The notes beneath the pieces are model-generated. The model made no database searches and had not been told where the DNA came from. It saw nothing but the letters and a program-made list of their open reading frames with translations. 7,841 nt of DNA, taken from NCBI GenBank assembly GCA_023425865.1, contig JAFABV010000100.1, positions 1 to 7,841 of the forward strand. Reading direction: 5' to 3'. The position numbers and the translations under genes were made by a program. Source of the stretch: Bacteroidota bacterium. GTDB lineage: Bacteria > Bacteroidota > Bacteroidia > Bacteroidales > Bacteroidaceae. This document shows, in pieces, positions 1 to 5,431 of the stretch (position 1 is the stretch's first letter; every line of letters begins with the position of its first letter).

Positions 1-19
1 CAAAAGTACAAACTCTTTG

Positions 20-48
20 GGGAAGTCAGCGGACTTCCCATTTTTTTT
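20..48 (+). terminator. Intrinsic terminator of an upstream gene outside the window
   Basis: An 8-bp perfect stem (GGGAAGTC at 20-27 with GACTTCCC at 32-39) closes an AGCG tetraloop and is followed by A and then eight T (41-48). This is a textbook Rho-independent terminator for plus-strand transcription. The gene it serves must end left of position 1. The opposite strand has no T-run after the stem except the weaker complement, so I call it plus only. Confidence 0.85.
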
Positions 49-249
49 ACTGTGGCAAACGTGTCAATATTATTTGATTGCCATCATACTATCCATCTTT
101 TGGTTTTATCGGACAGCAATAGTATTAAAGCATAAAATAATTCCATATAGAACTATAAAATGATTATCTATCAAGGATCGGATGATTTGGGTAGAACGAT
201 CATACGCAGAACAAGAGATGCGACTATGCTTTCCTTGGTTTTATCATAC
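49..249. other. Gene-free gap between two terminators
   Basis: About 200 AT-rich bases between the plus-strand terminator at 20-48 and the minus-strand terminator at 250-283. I see no open frame of useful length, no RNA gene and no convincing promoter. The only structure noted is an 11-bp direct repeat, TTGGTTTTATC, at 100-110 and 235-245. It is probably spacer between two converging transcription units. Confidence 0.6.
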
Positions 250-283
250 AAAAAGCCTTCCAACTGTCACGCTGGAAGGCTTT
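250..283 (-). terminator. Intrinsic terminator of the OmpP1/FadL-like gene
   Basis: Read on the minus strand, AAAGCCTTCCA (283-273) pairs perfectly over 11 bp with TGGAAGGCTTT (262-252) around a 10-nt loop. The last stem bases plus 251-250 give a run of five T. It lies 33 bp past the stop codon at 317, so it very likely ends the minus-strand 2867-to-317 transcript. Confidence 0.88.
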
Positions 284-316
284 GAATGATTGGCGTTACA
301 CTATTGAGCTTTTATA

Positions 317-1876
317 TCAGAACCTATAACCCAATGTAAGCAATGCCTGATGGCGCTTGTTGCTGACGTTTACCGCATCGACAATGTTGCTGGATGTGGG
401 TGAAGCCGCTTCTGAGTAATAACTCATGAATGGATAGAACTTACCATCGGTCTGGCTGTACTGGTAAGCCAAGTCAACAAAGAACTTCTTGACACTATAT
501 CCCAATCCCAATGTAAAACGATTGGTGCTCTCCCAGTTGGTATAGTCGGTCGAGGTGGCATATGCTGACCCAGGAGATGAGATGCTGCCGTCGCGGAAAC
601 CATCCTTGTTGAACATCGGGCTCAAATAGTTGTAACCTATACGCAAGGCAAGCTGGTCGGTAGCCTTGAACTCAGCGCCCACTTTCAGTGTGCTCACCGC
701 CTTGAGTGTGTTCTTGGTGTGGTCGTTCATGCCATCGTCACTGTAGCTGCTCGAATAGTAGCTGCCATCCCAGTAATCGTAATAATCGGCATCCTTCACA
801 CGATTGTCGATACTGCCATAGTCGGCATATTCGTAAGTGAGTCCGAGCGCAAAGGTTCTACCAATGGTATGCCCAAGGCTCACGCCGAACTTCCAAGGGG
901 TATTGACCCTAAAGTCGTAGGCAGCTTGTTGTCCTTGGTCAGCGCTTCCAGCCTGATCAGCCATGGTGATATCGTTGGCACCAGAAAGTGTCAGGTCATA
1001 AAAGGTGGGGGTATGAACATACGCGCCAATGCGGAAAGGCGAATTGGGGATAGGACGGAAAATCGCTCCAAACTTCACGTCAAAACCTGTTCCGTCGATA
1101 CGCAGGTCTTCCCACGACTCAGACGTTGCGTTCCTCTCTAAGTTCTCAGTGTAATAGCTATTGCTACGATAGTTTACGTCGTGTATGCCAAAGGTCACTC
1201 CCAAATAGGCAATGTCATTGATATTACCGCTGATGTTGAAGTCATACTCACCGATATATCCTTTCTGATACTGTCCGAAAACGTAAGCAGTGCCATCAAG
1301 ATAGTCCATACCTACCTGTTTGCCAGAAGCGTCGGTGATGGGACTCATCAGCTTCAAGTAATTGGCATCCACCCCGTTCCAGCTGTAGTCATCGGCAATG
1401 GGATACTTGATCGATGAGAGTTTGTTCTGTGAGGCATAGCTCAGGTTACCAGCCGCGGTTAGGATTTGGTCAAAGTTACGGCTCTTGTGATAATTAAAGC
1501 CCAGGTTCATGTAGCTGTTACCCGATGAACGCAAAGCATACACCAAACCTATTTGGTCGAAGCTGGCATTGGTCTTGTTGCCATTAATGGGGGCTTTGAT
1601 ATCTGCAAACGATGGGGTTGTGGTTTCACCACTCTGTGTCACCAGCCCGCCAGAAATCGTGATCTGGCTGGAACGAAACAGTCCAATACCTGCGGGATTG
1701 GTAGAGATGGTTGAGATGTCTGCACCTAATGCTTCCATAGCTCCACCCATACCCACGTAACGTGCCGTGCCGTTCAGGTCGTTGTCAATGAGTTTGGTGT
1801 CTTGATAGGTCTCCTGTGCCGTGAGCGGCAATGCCATGAAAGCCGCTACTGCAATCAAACTATATGTTGTTTTCAT
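317..1876 (-). CDS. OmpP1/FadL-like outer-membrane beta-barrel protein
   Basis: A 519-residue protein that resembles the OmpP1/FadL group of outer-membrane channels, which in Proteobacteria import hydrophobic molecules such as long-chain fatty acids. Residues 1-20 form a signal peptide ending at a likely signal peptidase I site (LTA-QE). The mature N terminus carries the family signature: a GTARYVGMGGAMEALGAD stretch followed by the STNPAGIGLFR segment (NPAG at 60-63). The rest is rich in alternating aromatic strands, with many Tyr/Asn/Asp loops, as expected for a barrel. The last residues, GYRF, end in Phe, the usual C-terminal signal for barrel insertion by BamA. The start ATG has an AAAGAGA-like element just upstream. 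The gene lies 43 bp behind the Tyr/Gly-rich protein gene on the same strand and probably shares its transcript. Bacteroidota members of this group are mostly uncharacterised, so the substrate is unknown; fatty-acid transport is only a family-level guess. Confidence 0.85.
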   Translation of the reverse strand: MKTTYSLIAVAAFMALPLTAQETYQDTKLIDNDLNGTARYVGMGGAMEALGADISTISTNPAGIGLFRSSQITISGGLVTQSGETTTPSFADIKAPINGNKTNASFDQIGLVYALRSSGNSYMNLGFNYHKSRNFDQILTAAGNLSYASQNKLSSIKYPIADDYSWNGVDANYLKLMSPITDASGKQVGMDYLDGTAYVFGQYQKGYIGEYDFNISGNINDIAYLGVTFGIHDVNYRSNSYYTENLERNATSESWEDLRIDGTGFDVKFGAIFRPIPNSPFRIGAYVHTPTFYDLTLSGANDITMADQAGSADQGQQAAYDFRVNTPWKFGVSLGHTIGRTFALGLTYEYADYGSIDNRVKDADYYDYWDGSYYSSSYSDDGMNDHTKNTLKAVSTLKVGAEFKATDQLALRIGYNYLSPMFNKDGFRDGSISSPGSAYATSTDYTNWESTNRFTLGLGYSVKKFFVDLAYQYSQTDGKFYPFMSYYSEAASPTSSNIVDAVNVSNKRHQALLTLGYRF

Positions 1877-1919
1877 AAATTCTCTTTACTGATCTTTCTT
1901 GTCATTCTATTAGTGGATA

Positions 1920-2867
1920 TTATCTTCTGCCTCCACCAAAGCTACCGCCGCCCGATCGGCCGCCACCAAAACCGCCGCCCGAGGAGTGACCGCCGCCAAA
2001 ACCACCACTACCGAAGCTGCCAGATGATGGACTACTCGAAGTGGAGCGCGTACTGCCAAAACCTGAGTTGTTGGTAGATGAGGGAGTATAGGTGCGTGTG
2101 CGCGAGCCGAAGCTTCTGTTGGTGTTACTCCTCGACGTATAGCCGTTGGTTCTGGAAGTATTTCCACCTGAACCGAAGGTGCGTCCAAAGCCGTTGCCGG
2201 AACTTGTGCCAGGACGACTGTAGCTCCATGTGCGATTGCCGGCTAAGCCACTGGGATTACCCCAAGCATAATTGCGGACGTAGCCTCCACCATACCAGCC
2301 ATAATAGTAAGGATAGCCCCAGCCATAGCCATAATACCAAGGCGAATAGGCTCCATACCAACCCCAGCCATAACCATAGCCATAACCATAGTACCATGGA
2401 TCATACCAAGGGTCGTACCAAGGATCATACCAACCAGCATACCATGGGCCATAACCGTAACGTGGGCCATACCAGCCATAACGCCCTGGACCCCAATAAC
2501 TATAGAACCAAGGATCGTAGAATCCGTCCCAACGGCTCATCCGGCGCGTGTAAGCATAATCGTCATCGTCCCACTGCATACGTCCTTTATTATATAAGGT
2601 GGTGTCAATGTAAGTGGTATCAGGCAGAATGCCATAGACTGTACCGAGACTATCTGAGCCTATGGGCTGGTACTTGCTTCTGAACATTCCCCGGCGATTG
2701 TATTCGTCTACGGAACGGTTGCTTCCCACATAATAGGCAGGGGTATGGTCTTCTACGGAGCTTTCTTGGGCGACCTTCTTCGGTGAAAAGTAAAGATCGT
2801 CGTCCTGAGCCTGCATTGCCATCGGAAGGGCACTGGCCAGAACTGTCAGTAATAACAACTTTTTCAT
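1920..2867 (-). CDS. Exported Tyr/Gly/Trp-rich low-complexity protein
   Basis: A 315-residue protein of unknown function. I place the start at 2867 because that ATG has an AGGAG Shine-Dalgarno sequence (2873-2877) five bases upstream and opens directly into a signal peptide (residues 1-20, cleavage likely MQA-Q). A GTG at 2930 in the same frame would bury that signal. Residues 21-115 are ordinary and acidic. Residues 116-200 are extraordinarily aromatic, with repeats of YDPW (three in tandem at 147-158), YGYGYG and PWYYGYGWGYPYYYGWYGGG. Residues 208-285 are Ser/Thr/Asn/Arg-rich, and 286-315 form a Gly tail of SGGGFGGGRS type ending in Arg-Arg. There is no lipobox and no obvious membrane segment. 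Such composition suggests a disordered, sticky or self-assembling extracytoplasmic protein. The barrel gene follows after 43 bp, so a shared envelope role is plausible, but no function can be assigned. Confidence 0.82.
   Translation of the reverse strand: MKKLLLLTVLASALPMAMQAQDDDLYFSPKKVAQESSVEDHTPAYYVGSNRSVDEYNRRGMFRSKYQPIGSDSLGTVYGILPDTTYIDTTLYNKGRMQWDDDDYAYTRRMSRWDGFYDPWFYSYWGPGRYGWYGPRYGYGPWYAGWYDPWYDPWYDPWYYGYGYGYGWGWYGAYSPWYYGYGWGYPYYYGWYGGGYVRNYAWGNPSGLAGNRTWSYSRPGTSSGNGFGRTFGSGGNTSRTNGYTSRSNTNRSFGSRTRTYTPSSTNNSGFGSTRSTSSSPSSGSFGSGGFGGGHSSGGGFGGGRSGGGSFGGGRR
2392..2427. repeat. Tandem 12-bp repeat encoding YDPW units
   Basis: Three adjacent 12-bp units (TACCATGGATCA, TACCAAGGGTCG, TACCAAGGATCA) encode the YDPW repeats of the low-complexity protein. 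They sit in a wider low-complexity tract, about 2280-2490, built from CCATAACCATAG-like words. Slippage here would change the protein in steps of four residues and keep the frame. Confidence 0.8.
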
Positions 2868-2982
2868 ATTAACTCCTTTTATTAGTTCTGCATATATTAT
2901 CGTCAGACAGGGGGTGTACTCACTTTGCACGACACACCACCTCAGACTTTTTTACGATACAAAAATATCTATAATCATCTTG

Positions 2983-3011
2983 CAAAATTAAGGAAAAACC
3001 CTATATAGCAA
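2983..3011 (-). promoter_or_regulatory. Candidate promoter for the Tyr/Gly-rich protein and barrel operon
   Basis: On the minus strand a -7 element TAATTTTG (2990-2983) fits TAnnTTTG exactly. A TTG (3011-3009) lies 18 nt upstream as a partial -33 element, slightly closer than the usual 19-21. Transcription would begin near 2979 and give a leader of about 110 nt before the ATG at 2867. The -33 and spacer overlap the inverted repeat at 2992-3022. A second -7-like word, TATTTTTG (2967-2960), has no properly spaced -33 element. Confidence 0.5.
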
Positions 3012-3022
3012 TAGGTTTTTCC
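2992..3022. repeat. Inverted repeat GGAAAAACC...GGTTTTTCC in the divergent control region
   Basis: Perfect 9-bp arms GGAAAAACC (2992-3000) and GGTTTTTCC (3014-3022) flank a 13-bp centre. With one bulged base the stem grows by TAT/ATA to 12 bp. It covers the -33 element and spacer of the minus-strand promoter and lies 60 bp upstream of the plus-strand prmA promoter. It could be an operator, or a transcript hairpin; there is no plus-strand gene upstream for it to terminate. Confidence 0.6.
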
Positions 3023-3081
3023 CTATTTTTTCAATTTACTAAATATTTTTAAATGGCTGTTATCACTTTTTCATCAATTAG

Positions 3082-3113
3082 TTTGCTTTCTATATAAAAA
3101 TGGGTTATCTTTG
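3082..3113 (+). promoter_or_regulatory. Promoter of prmA (Bacteroides type)
   Basis: TTTG at 3082-3085 is followed after exactly 20 nt by TATCTTTG at 3106-3113, a complete match to the Bacteroidota consensus TTTG-N(19-21)-TAnnTTTG. Transcription should start near 3117 and give a leader of about 64 nt before the prmA ATG. Confidence 0.8.
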
Positions 3114-3180
3114 CCAAGACGGTTAAAAAGGATTTATCCCTTAGCCAAGCTTGTTTCACAATGATACTATTTATTCGCGA

Positions 3181-4059
3181 ATGAAATACCAAGTTGCCGT
3201 ATTTAACATATCTTGCCCGGAGGAATTGTTGCAAGTGGCACGCGACCTGATCGCTGCCGCAGCTGGAGAAGCTGGCTTTGAAGCCTTTGAGGAAACGCCT
3301 GAAGGGCTGAAAGGCTACGTGCAAACCGAACTGCTCGACAAACAATTGCTCGATGACAATATTGCCGACATAGATCTTCCAGATTTATCTGTAACCTATA
3401 CCATTAAGGATGCCGAATACAAAAATTGGAATGAGCAATGGGAGAAATCGGGCTTCGACCCTATTGACATCGATGGTAAAGTGACCATCTATGATGCCAA
3501 CAAAGTTACAGCAGACGCAATTCCTGCAGACAGCACAACAATACCTATTTTTATAGAACCCCGACAGGCTTTCGGCACTGGCACACACCATACTACTCAA
3601 ATGATTATCTCCGACCTACTGGAGCTGGATTTGAAAGATAAGCACGTGCTCGATTGTGGGTGCGGTACCGGCATCCTTGGCATCACGGCCTCCAAACTTG
3701 GAGCTGACGAAGTGGTGGGATATGACATCGACGAATGGAGCGTTACCAACAGCCAGCACAATGCCGAACTCAACCATGTGGAGAATATTCAGATACTGGA
3801 AGGCGACGCTAAGGTCATCAATCATATCTGCGGACTCTTCGACGTTGTGCTTGCCAATATCAACCGGAATATCTTGTTACACGACCTTCCGGCATGGAAA
3901 GAGGTGCTCAACTTTGACGGCATACTTATCATGAGTGGATTTTTTGAAAAAGATGCCGCCCTACTGATTGATGCCGCTGAGCAGCTTGGCTTCCAATTGG
4001 TCGATAAAAAAGTCCTCTCTTCGTGGGCATGCCTTGAATTCAAACTGGCAGCTTCATAA
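3181..4059 (+). CDS. prmA: Ribosomal protein L11 methyltransferase PrmA
   Basis: A 292-residue cytoplasmic enzyme, almost exactly the length of E. coli PrmA (293). The family transfers methyl groups from S-adenosylmethionine to ribosomal protein L11. The N-terminal L11-recognition domain spans about residues 1-110. The linker carries the PrmA hallmark EPRQAFGTGTHHTT (about 126-139). The Rossmann methyltransferase domain follows with the SAM-binding loop VLDCGCGTGILGI (about 156-168), the acidic end of strand 2 at YDIDEWSV (181-188), and the active-site-side motif VLANINRNI (223-231). I chose the ATG at 3181 because an upstream in-frame TTG (3151) would add ten residues that do not look like the family. 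No clear Shine-Dalgarno sequence precedes it, which is common in this phylum. It has its own promoter and terminator, so it appears monocistronic. A perfect palindrome, ATTCGCGAAT (3173-3182), overlaps the start codon. The product is confidently assigned. Confidence 0.97.
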   Translation: MKYQVAVFNISCPEELLQVARDLIAAAAGEAGFEAFEETPEGLKGYVQTELLDKQLLDDNIADIDLPDLSVTYTIKDAEYKNWNEQWEKSGFDPIDIDGKVTIYDANKVTADAIPADSTTIPIFIEPRQAFGTGTHHTTQMIISDLLELDLKDKHVLDCGCGTGILGITASKLGADEVVGYDIDEWSVTNSQHNAELNHVENIQILEGDAKVINHICGLFDVVLANINRNILLHDLPAWKEVLNFDGILIMSGFFEKDAALLIDAAEQLGFQLVDKKVLSSWACLEFKLAAS

Positions 4060-4093
4060 GGTAATATATACTACAGGCACATTACCGTCGATG

Positions 4094-4140
4094 CAACCGC
4101 AGTAATCAGAACAGGCGTCCTGATTATTGCGGTTGTTTTG
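4094..4140 (+). terminator. Intrinsic terminator of prmA
   Basis: A 16-bp stem pairs 4094-4109 (CAACCGCAGTAATCAG) with 4120-4135 (CTGATTATTGCGGTTG). It has one G-U wobble, a 10-nt loop and a TTTT run at 4136-4139. It begins 34 bp after the prmA stop and separates prmA from the arsR-thioredoxin operon. The T-run favours plus-strand function. Confidence 0.85.
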
Positions 4141-4187
4141 CAAATAGATGCAAATTATCACTCCCAAAGACGCCACCATACCTAATG

Positions 4188-4203
4188 TTCGTTAAATACC
4201 GAA
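4188..4203. promoter_or_regulatory. Candidate distal ArsR operator (TTCG-N8-CGAA)
   Basis: TTCG (4188-4191) and CGAA (4200-4203) form an inverted repeat with an 8-bp AT-rich spacer. The same layout recurs exactly at 4241-4256, 53 bp downstream, which is close to five helical turns. The left arm extends to GTTCG in both copies. Both lie just upstream of an ArsR-family gene, a class that usually binds short interrupted palindromes near its own promoter. Confidence 0.55.
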
Positions 4204-4220
4204 AATAAACCAGCGGAATA

Positions 4221-4252
4221 TTTGTAAGTTTATCAGAACGTTCGTATATTCG
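4221..4252 (+). promoter_or_regulatory. Promoter of the arsR-thioredoxin operon
   Basis: TTTG at 4221-4224 is followed after exactly 20 nt by TATATTCG (4245-4252), which differs from TAnnTTTG at one fixed position. The -7 element is the very spacer of the proximal TTCG-N8-CGAA operator, so a bound repressor would cover it. Transcription would start near 4256 and leave a leader of about 15 nt before the ATG at 4271. Confidence 0.65.
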
Positions 4253-4256
4253 CGAA
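4241..4256. promoter_or_regulatory. Candidate proximal ArsR operator over the -7 element
   Basis: TTCG (4241-4244) and CGAA (4253-4256) are inverted around the 8-bp -7 element TATATTCG. With the next base on each side the arms become GTTCG and CGAAC. An overlapping perfect 8-bp palindrome GAACGTTC lies at 4236-4243. The position is ideal for autorepression. Binding by the ArsR-family protein is inferred, not shown. Confidence 0.6.
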
Positions 4257-4270
4257 CAAATAAATGATAA

Positions 4271-4633
4271 ATGGAAAGTAAGTATTGTAAAGACATTGAG
4301 CAGTTGTCAAGATATGCTAAGGCATTAGGGCATCCGGCACGACTATCTATTTTGCAATGCCTTGCCGAACATAATGGATGCTTCTTCGGAGATGTACATG
4401 ACAGCATGCCCATTTCAAAAGCTACGGTATCACAGCATCTGGCTGAACTGAAGACAGCGGGACTTATCACCGCTGTTGACATGACACCGAAAGTGTACTA
4501 TCGTATCGACAAGGACAATTTGCAGACTGCACGAAGGATGCTCGAATGCTTCTTTGATGACTGCGAAGAGAAAATCAAACGGAAGACACATGAAGCTCAA
4601 CAGGCTCCAGAAGAGTTAAAGCGTAGTGTCTGA
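4271..4633 (+). CDS. ArsR/SmtB-family transcriptional repressor
   Basis: A 120-residue winged-helix DNA-binding protein of the usual ArsR-family size. The fold is recognisable: a helical start with ALGHPARLSILQCL (18-31), then the helix-turn-helix ISKATVSQHLAELKTAGLI (48-66), then the beta-wing and PKVYYRID (73-80). Family members repress their own operons and let go when they sense a metal, a metalloid or a thiol-oxidising signal. The classical ELCVCDL arsenic/metal box is not present; in its place is NGCFFGDVHD (36-44). Cysteines occur at 6, 30, 37, 93 and 98, with Cys93 and Cys98 in the C-terminal helix, so a thiol-based switch is possible but the ligand is unknown. The stop codon lies 33 bp before a thioredoxin gene on the same strand, which fits a redox or metal-stress role. 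Two TTCG-N8-CGAA sites upstream are its likely operators. Confidence 0.9.
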   Translation: MESKYCKDIEQLSRYAKALGHPARLSILQCLAEHNGCFFGDVHDSMPISKATVSQHLAELKTAGLITAVDMTPKVYYRIDKDNLQTARRMLECFFDDCEEKIKRKTHEAQQAPEELKRSV

Positions 4634-4666
4634 TTTGATATAGAATTACCAGCTCAACCCACAAAT

Positions 4667-5140
4667 ATGATGAAGACGACATTCATAGCCATTTTTACTG
4701 TAGTGTGTGCCGTAGCCGTCTATGGCTGTTCGGAGACACCCAAAACCACAAAGAATATCAACAAACAGGAGGTAAAGAAAATGAATACAACAGAATTGAC
4801 AGCAGAAGCATTTAAGGCCAAGGTCATGGACTACGAGAAGAACCCACAAACGTGGGACTTCAAGGGGGATAAACCAGCGATCATCGATTTTTATGCCACA
4901 TGGTGTGGGCCTTGTAAAGCCACCGCCCCCATTCTTGACTCTATTGCAGGAGCATATAAGGAGAAAATTGATGTATACAAGGTTGACGTAGACAAGGAAC
5001 AGGAACTGGCCGCACTATTCGGCATCCGCTCTATCCCCTCTATCTTGTTTATACCTAAGGAAGGGCAACCTCAGATGCAGGTGGGAGCCATGAATGCTCA
5101 GCAGATGGAGGAAGCCGTGAAAACGGTACTGTTGAAGTAA
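4667..5140 (+). CDS. Thioredoxin-fold lipoprotein with WCGPC active site
   Basis: A 157-residue thiol-disulfide oxidoreductase. Residues 1-20 are a lipoprotein signal (hydrophobic IAIFTVVCAVAVYG, then Cys21 as the lipidation site), so the full-length form should be anchored to a membrane on its periplasmic side. After a polar linker (22-38) comes a thioredoxin domain: FYATWCGPCK with the redox pair Cys80/Cys83, followed by the cis-proline loop RSIPS (Pro124) and a standard C-terminal strand and helix. The active site is the classical thioredoxin WCGPC. It is the second gene of the arsR operon, 33 bp after arsR, and ends before a terminator at 5224-5265. An unusual feature is an in-frame ATG at 4781 (residue 39) with a perfect AGGAGGT seven bases upstream. 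It would give a 119-residue soluble thioredoxin without the signal. The first ATG (4667, or the adjacent one at 4670) has no such sequence. The partner protein is unknown. Confidence 0.92.
   Translation: MMKTTFIAIFTVVCAVAVYGCSETPKTTKNINKQEVKKMNTTELTAEAFKAKVMDYEKNPQTWDFKGDKPAIIDFYATWCGPCKATAPILDSIAGAYKEKIDVYKVDVDKEQELAALFGIRSIPSILFIPKEGQPQMQVGAMNAQQMEEAVKTVLLK
4767..4783 (+). promoter_or_regulatory. Strong internal ribosome binding site and ATG within the thioredoxin gene
   Basis: AGGAGGT (4767-4773), a full match to the anti-Shine-Dalgarno sequence, sits seven bases before an in-frame ATG (4781-4783). The ATG marks the start of the conserved thioredoxin domain, MNTTELTAEAF. Most genes in this window have little or no Shine-Dalgarno sequence, so the match stands out and suggests a second, cytoplasmic product. 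Confidence 0.65.
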
Positions 5141-5223
5141 ATAGCTTCTTGTGCTTTCAAATACCCAATAAATCAAGCCCGACTATTACCTTGTAGGTTA
5201 GTAGATACGGATCTTACTATCAG

Positions 5224-5265
5224 CAGATACCAAGCGACAGGATGTGGCTTGGTATTTGTCTTTTT
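5224..5265 (+). terminator. Intrinsic terminator of the arsR-thioredoxin operon
   Basis: A 12-bp stem pairs 5224-5235 (CAGATACCAAGC) with 5247-5258 (GCTTGGTATTTG). It contains one G-U wobble, has an 11-nt loop and is followed by TCTTTTT (5259-5265). It lies 84 bp after the thioredoxin stop. An alternative outer pairing, GCAGATA (5223-5229) with TATCTGC (5265-5271), would compete with it. Confidence 0.75.
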
Positions 5266-5357
5266 ATCTGCCCTGACCTAAAAATACACATTACTATCGC
5301 CTACTCCACTATTGAAATCTGATGGAGGACGCCTGCCGGTTCTCGTTCAAATGGGTC

Positions 5358-5388
5358 AAAAAAAATTGATTGTCTCACGACAACCAAT
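5358..5388 (-). terminator. Minus-strand intrinsic terminator (small RNA and DUF3256 gene)
   Basis: Read on the minus strand, ATTGGTTGTC (5388-5379) pairs with GACAATCAAT (5374-5365) over 10 bp with one G-U wobble and a GTGA loop. The final stem T (5365) and 5364-5358 give a run of eight T. It is the first terminator past the DUF3256 stop at 5495 and also ends the putative small RNA. Confidence 0.8.
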
Positions 5389-5428
5389 CTTTTCTTAACC
5401 TTAATAATCTAATACCATGAAAAACACG
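5358..5428 (-). ncRNA. Putative small RNA of about 70 nt, from promoter to terminator
   Basis: A minus-strand promoter (5432-5461) and a minus-strand intrinsic terminator (5358-5388) stand about 70 bp apart with no gene between or directly beyond them. The predicted transcript has roughly 40 nt of AU-rich, mostly unpaired 5' sequence, including TTTTTCATGGTATTAG and AAGGTTAAG words, then the terminator hairpin. The only open frame is five codons (ATG to TAA), so it is unlikely to code. From memory, similar TTTGCACCG...ATGGTATTAGATT...GGTTGTCG strings recur in Prevotella genomes as leaders, but I cannot verify that here. It lies between the converging thioredoxin and DUF3256 genes. Its function is unknown, and it could be a leader left behind after rearrangement. 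Confidence 0.45.
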
Positions 5429-5431
5429 GTG

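Noticed and set aside
2280..2490. Repeat array that might suggest CRISPR or a satellite
   Set aside because: Units are short, have no unique spacers, and encode YDPW/YGYG repeats in frame.
1910..2683. Long open frames on both strands across the Tyr/Gly-rich gene
   Set aside because: They are out-of-frame shadows of a low-complexity repeat; their residues (His/Ser/Asn or Met/Gly runs) have no protein-like pattern.
2868..2930. Longer form of the Tyr/Gly-rich protein starting at a GTG (2930)
   Set aside because: It would place 21 polar residues before a clean signal peptide and ignore the AGGAG-led ATG at 2867.
2960..2967. Second -7-like word TATTTTTG for the minus-strand operon
   Set aside because: The nearest TTTG is only 15 nt upstream, outside the usual spacing.
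3151..3180. TTG start adding ten residues to PrmA
   Set aside because: The ATG at 3181 gives the normal family length and N terminus.
3049..3345. Minus-strand frame over the start of prmA
   Set aside because: Shadow of prmA, which is certain; it has no signal or domain of its own.
4060..4086. Inverted repeat GGTAAT...ATTACC after prmA
   Set aside because: Only six base pairs with a 15-nt loop, and overshadowed by the 16-bp terminator just downstream.
5402..5419. Five-codon frame (ATG to TAA) inside the putative small RNA
   Set aside because: Too short and without a ribosome binding site; no reason to call it coding.
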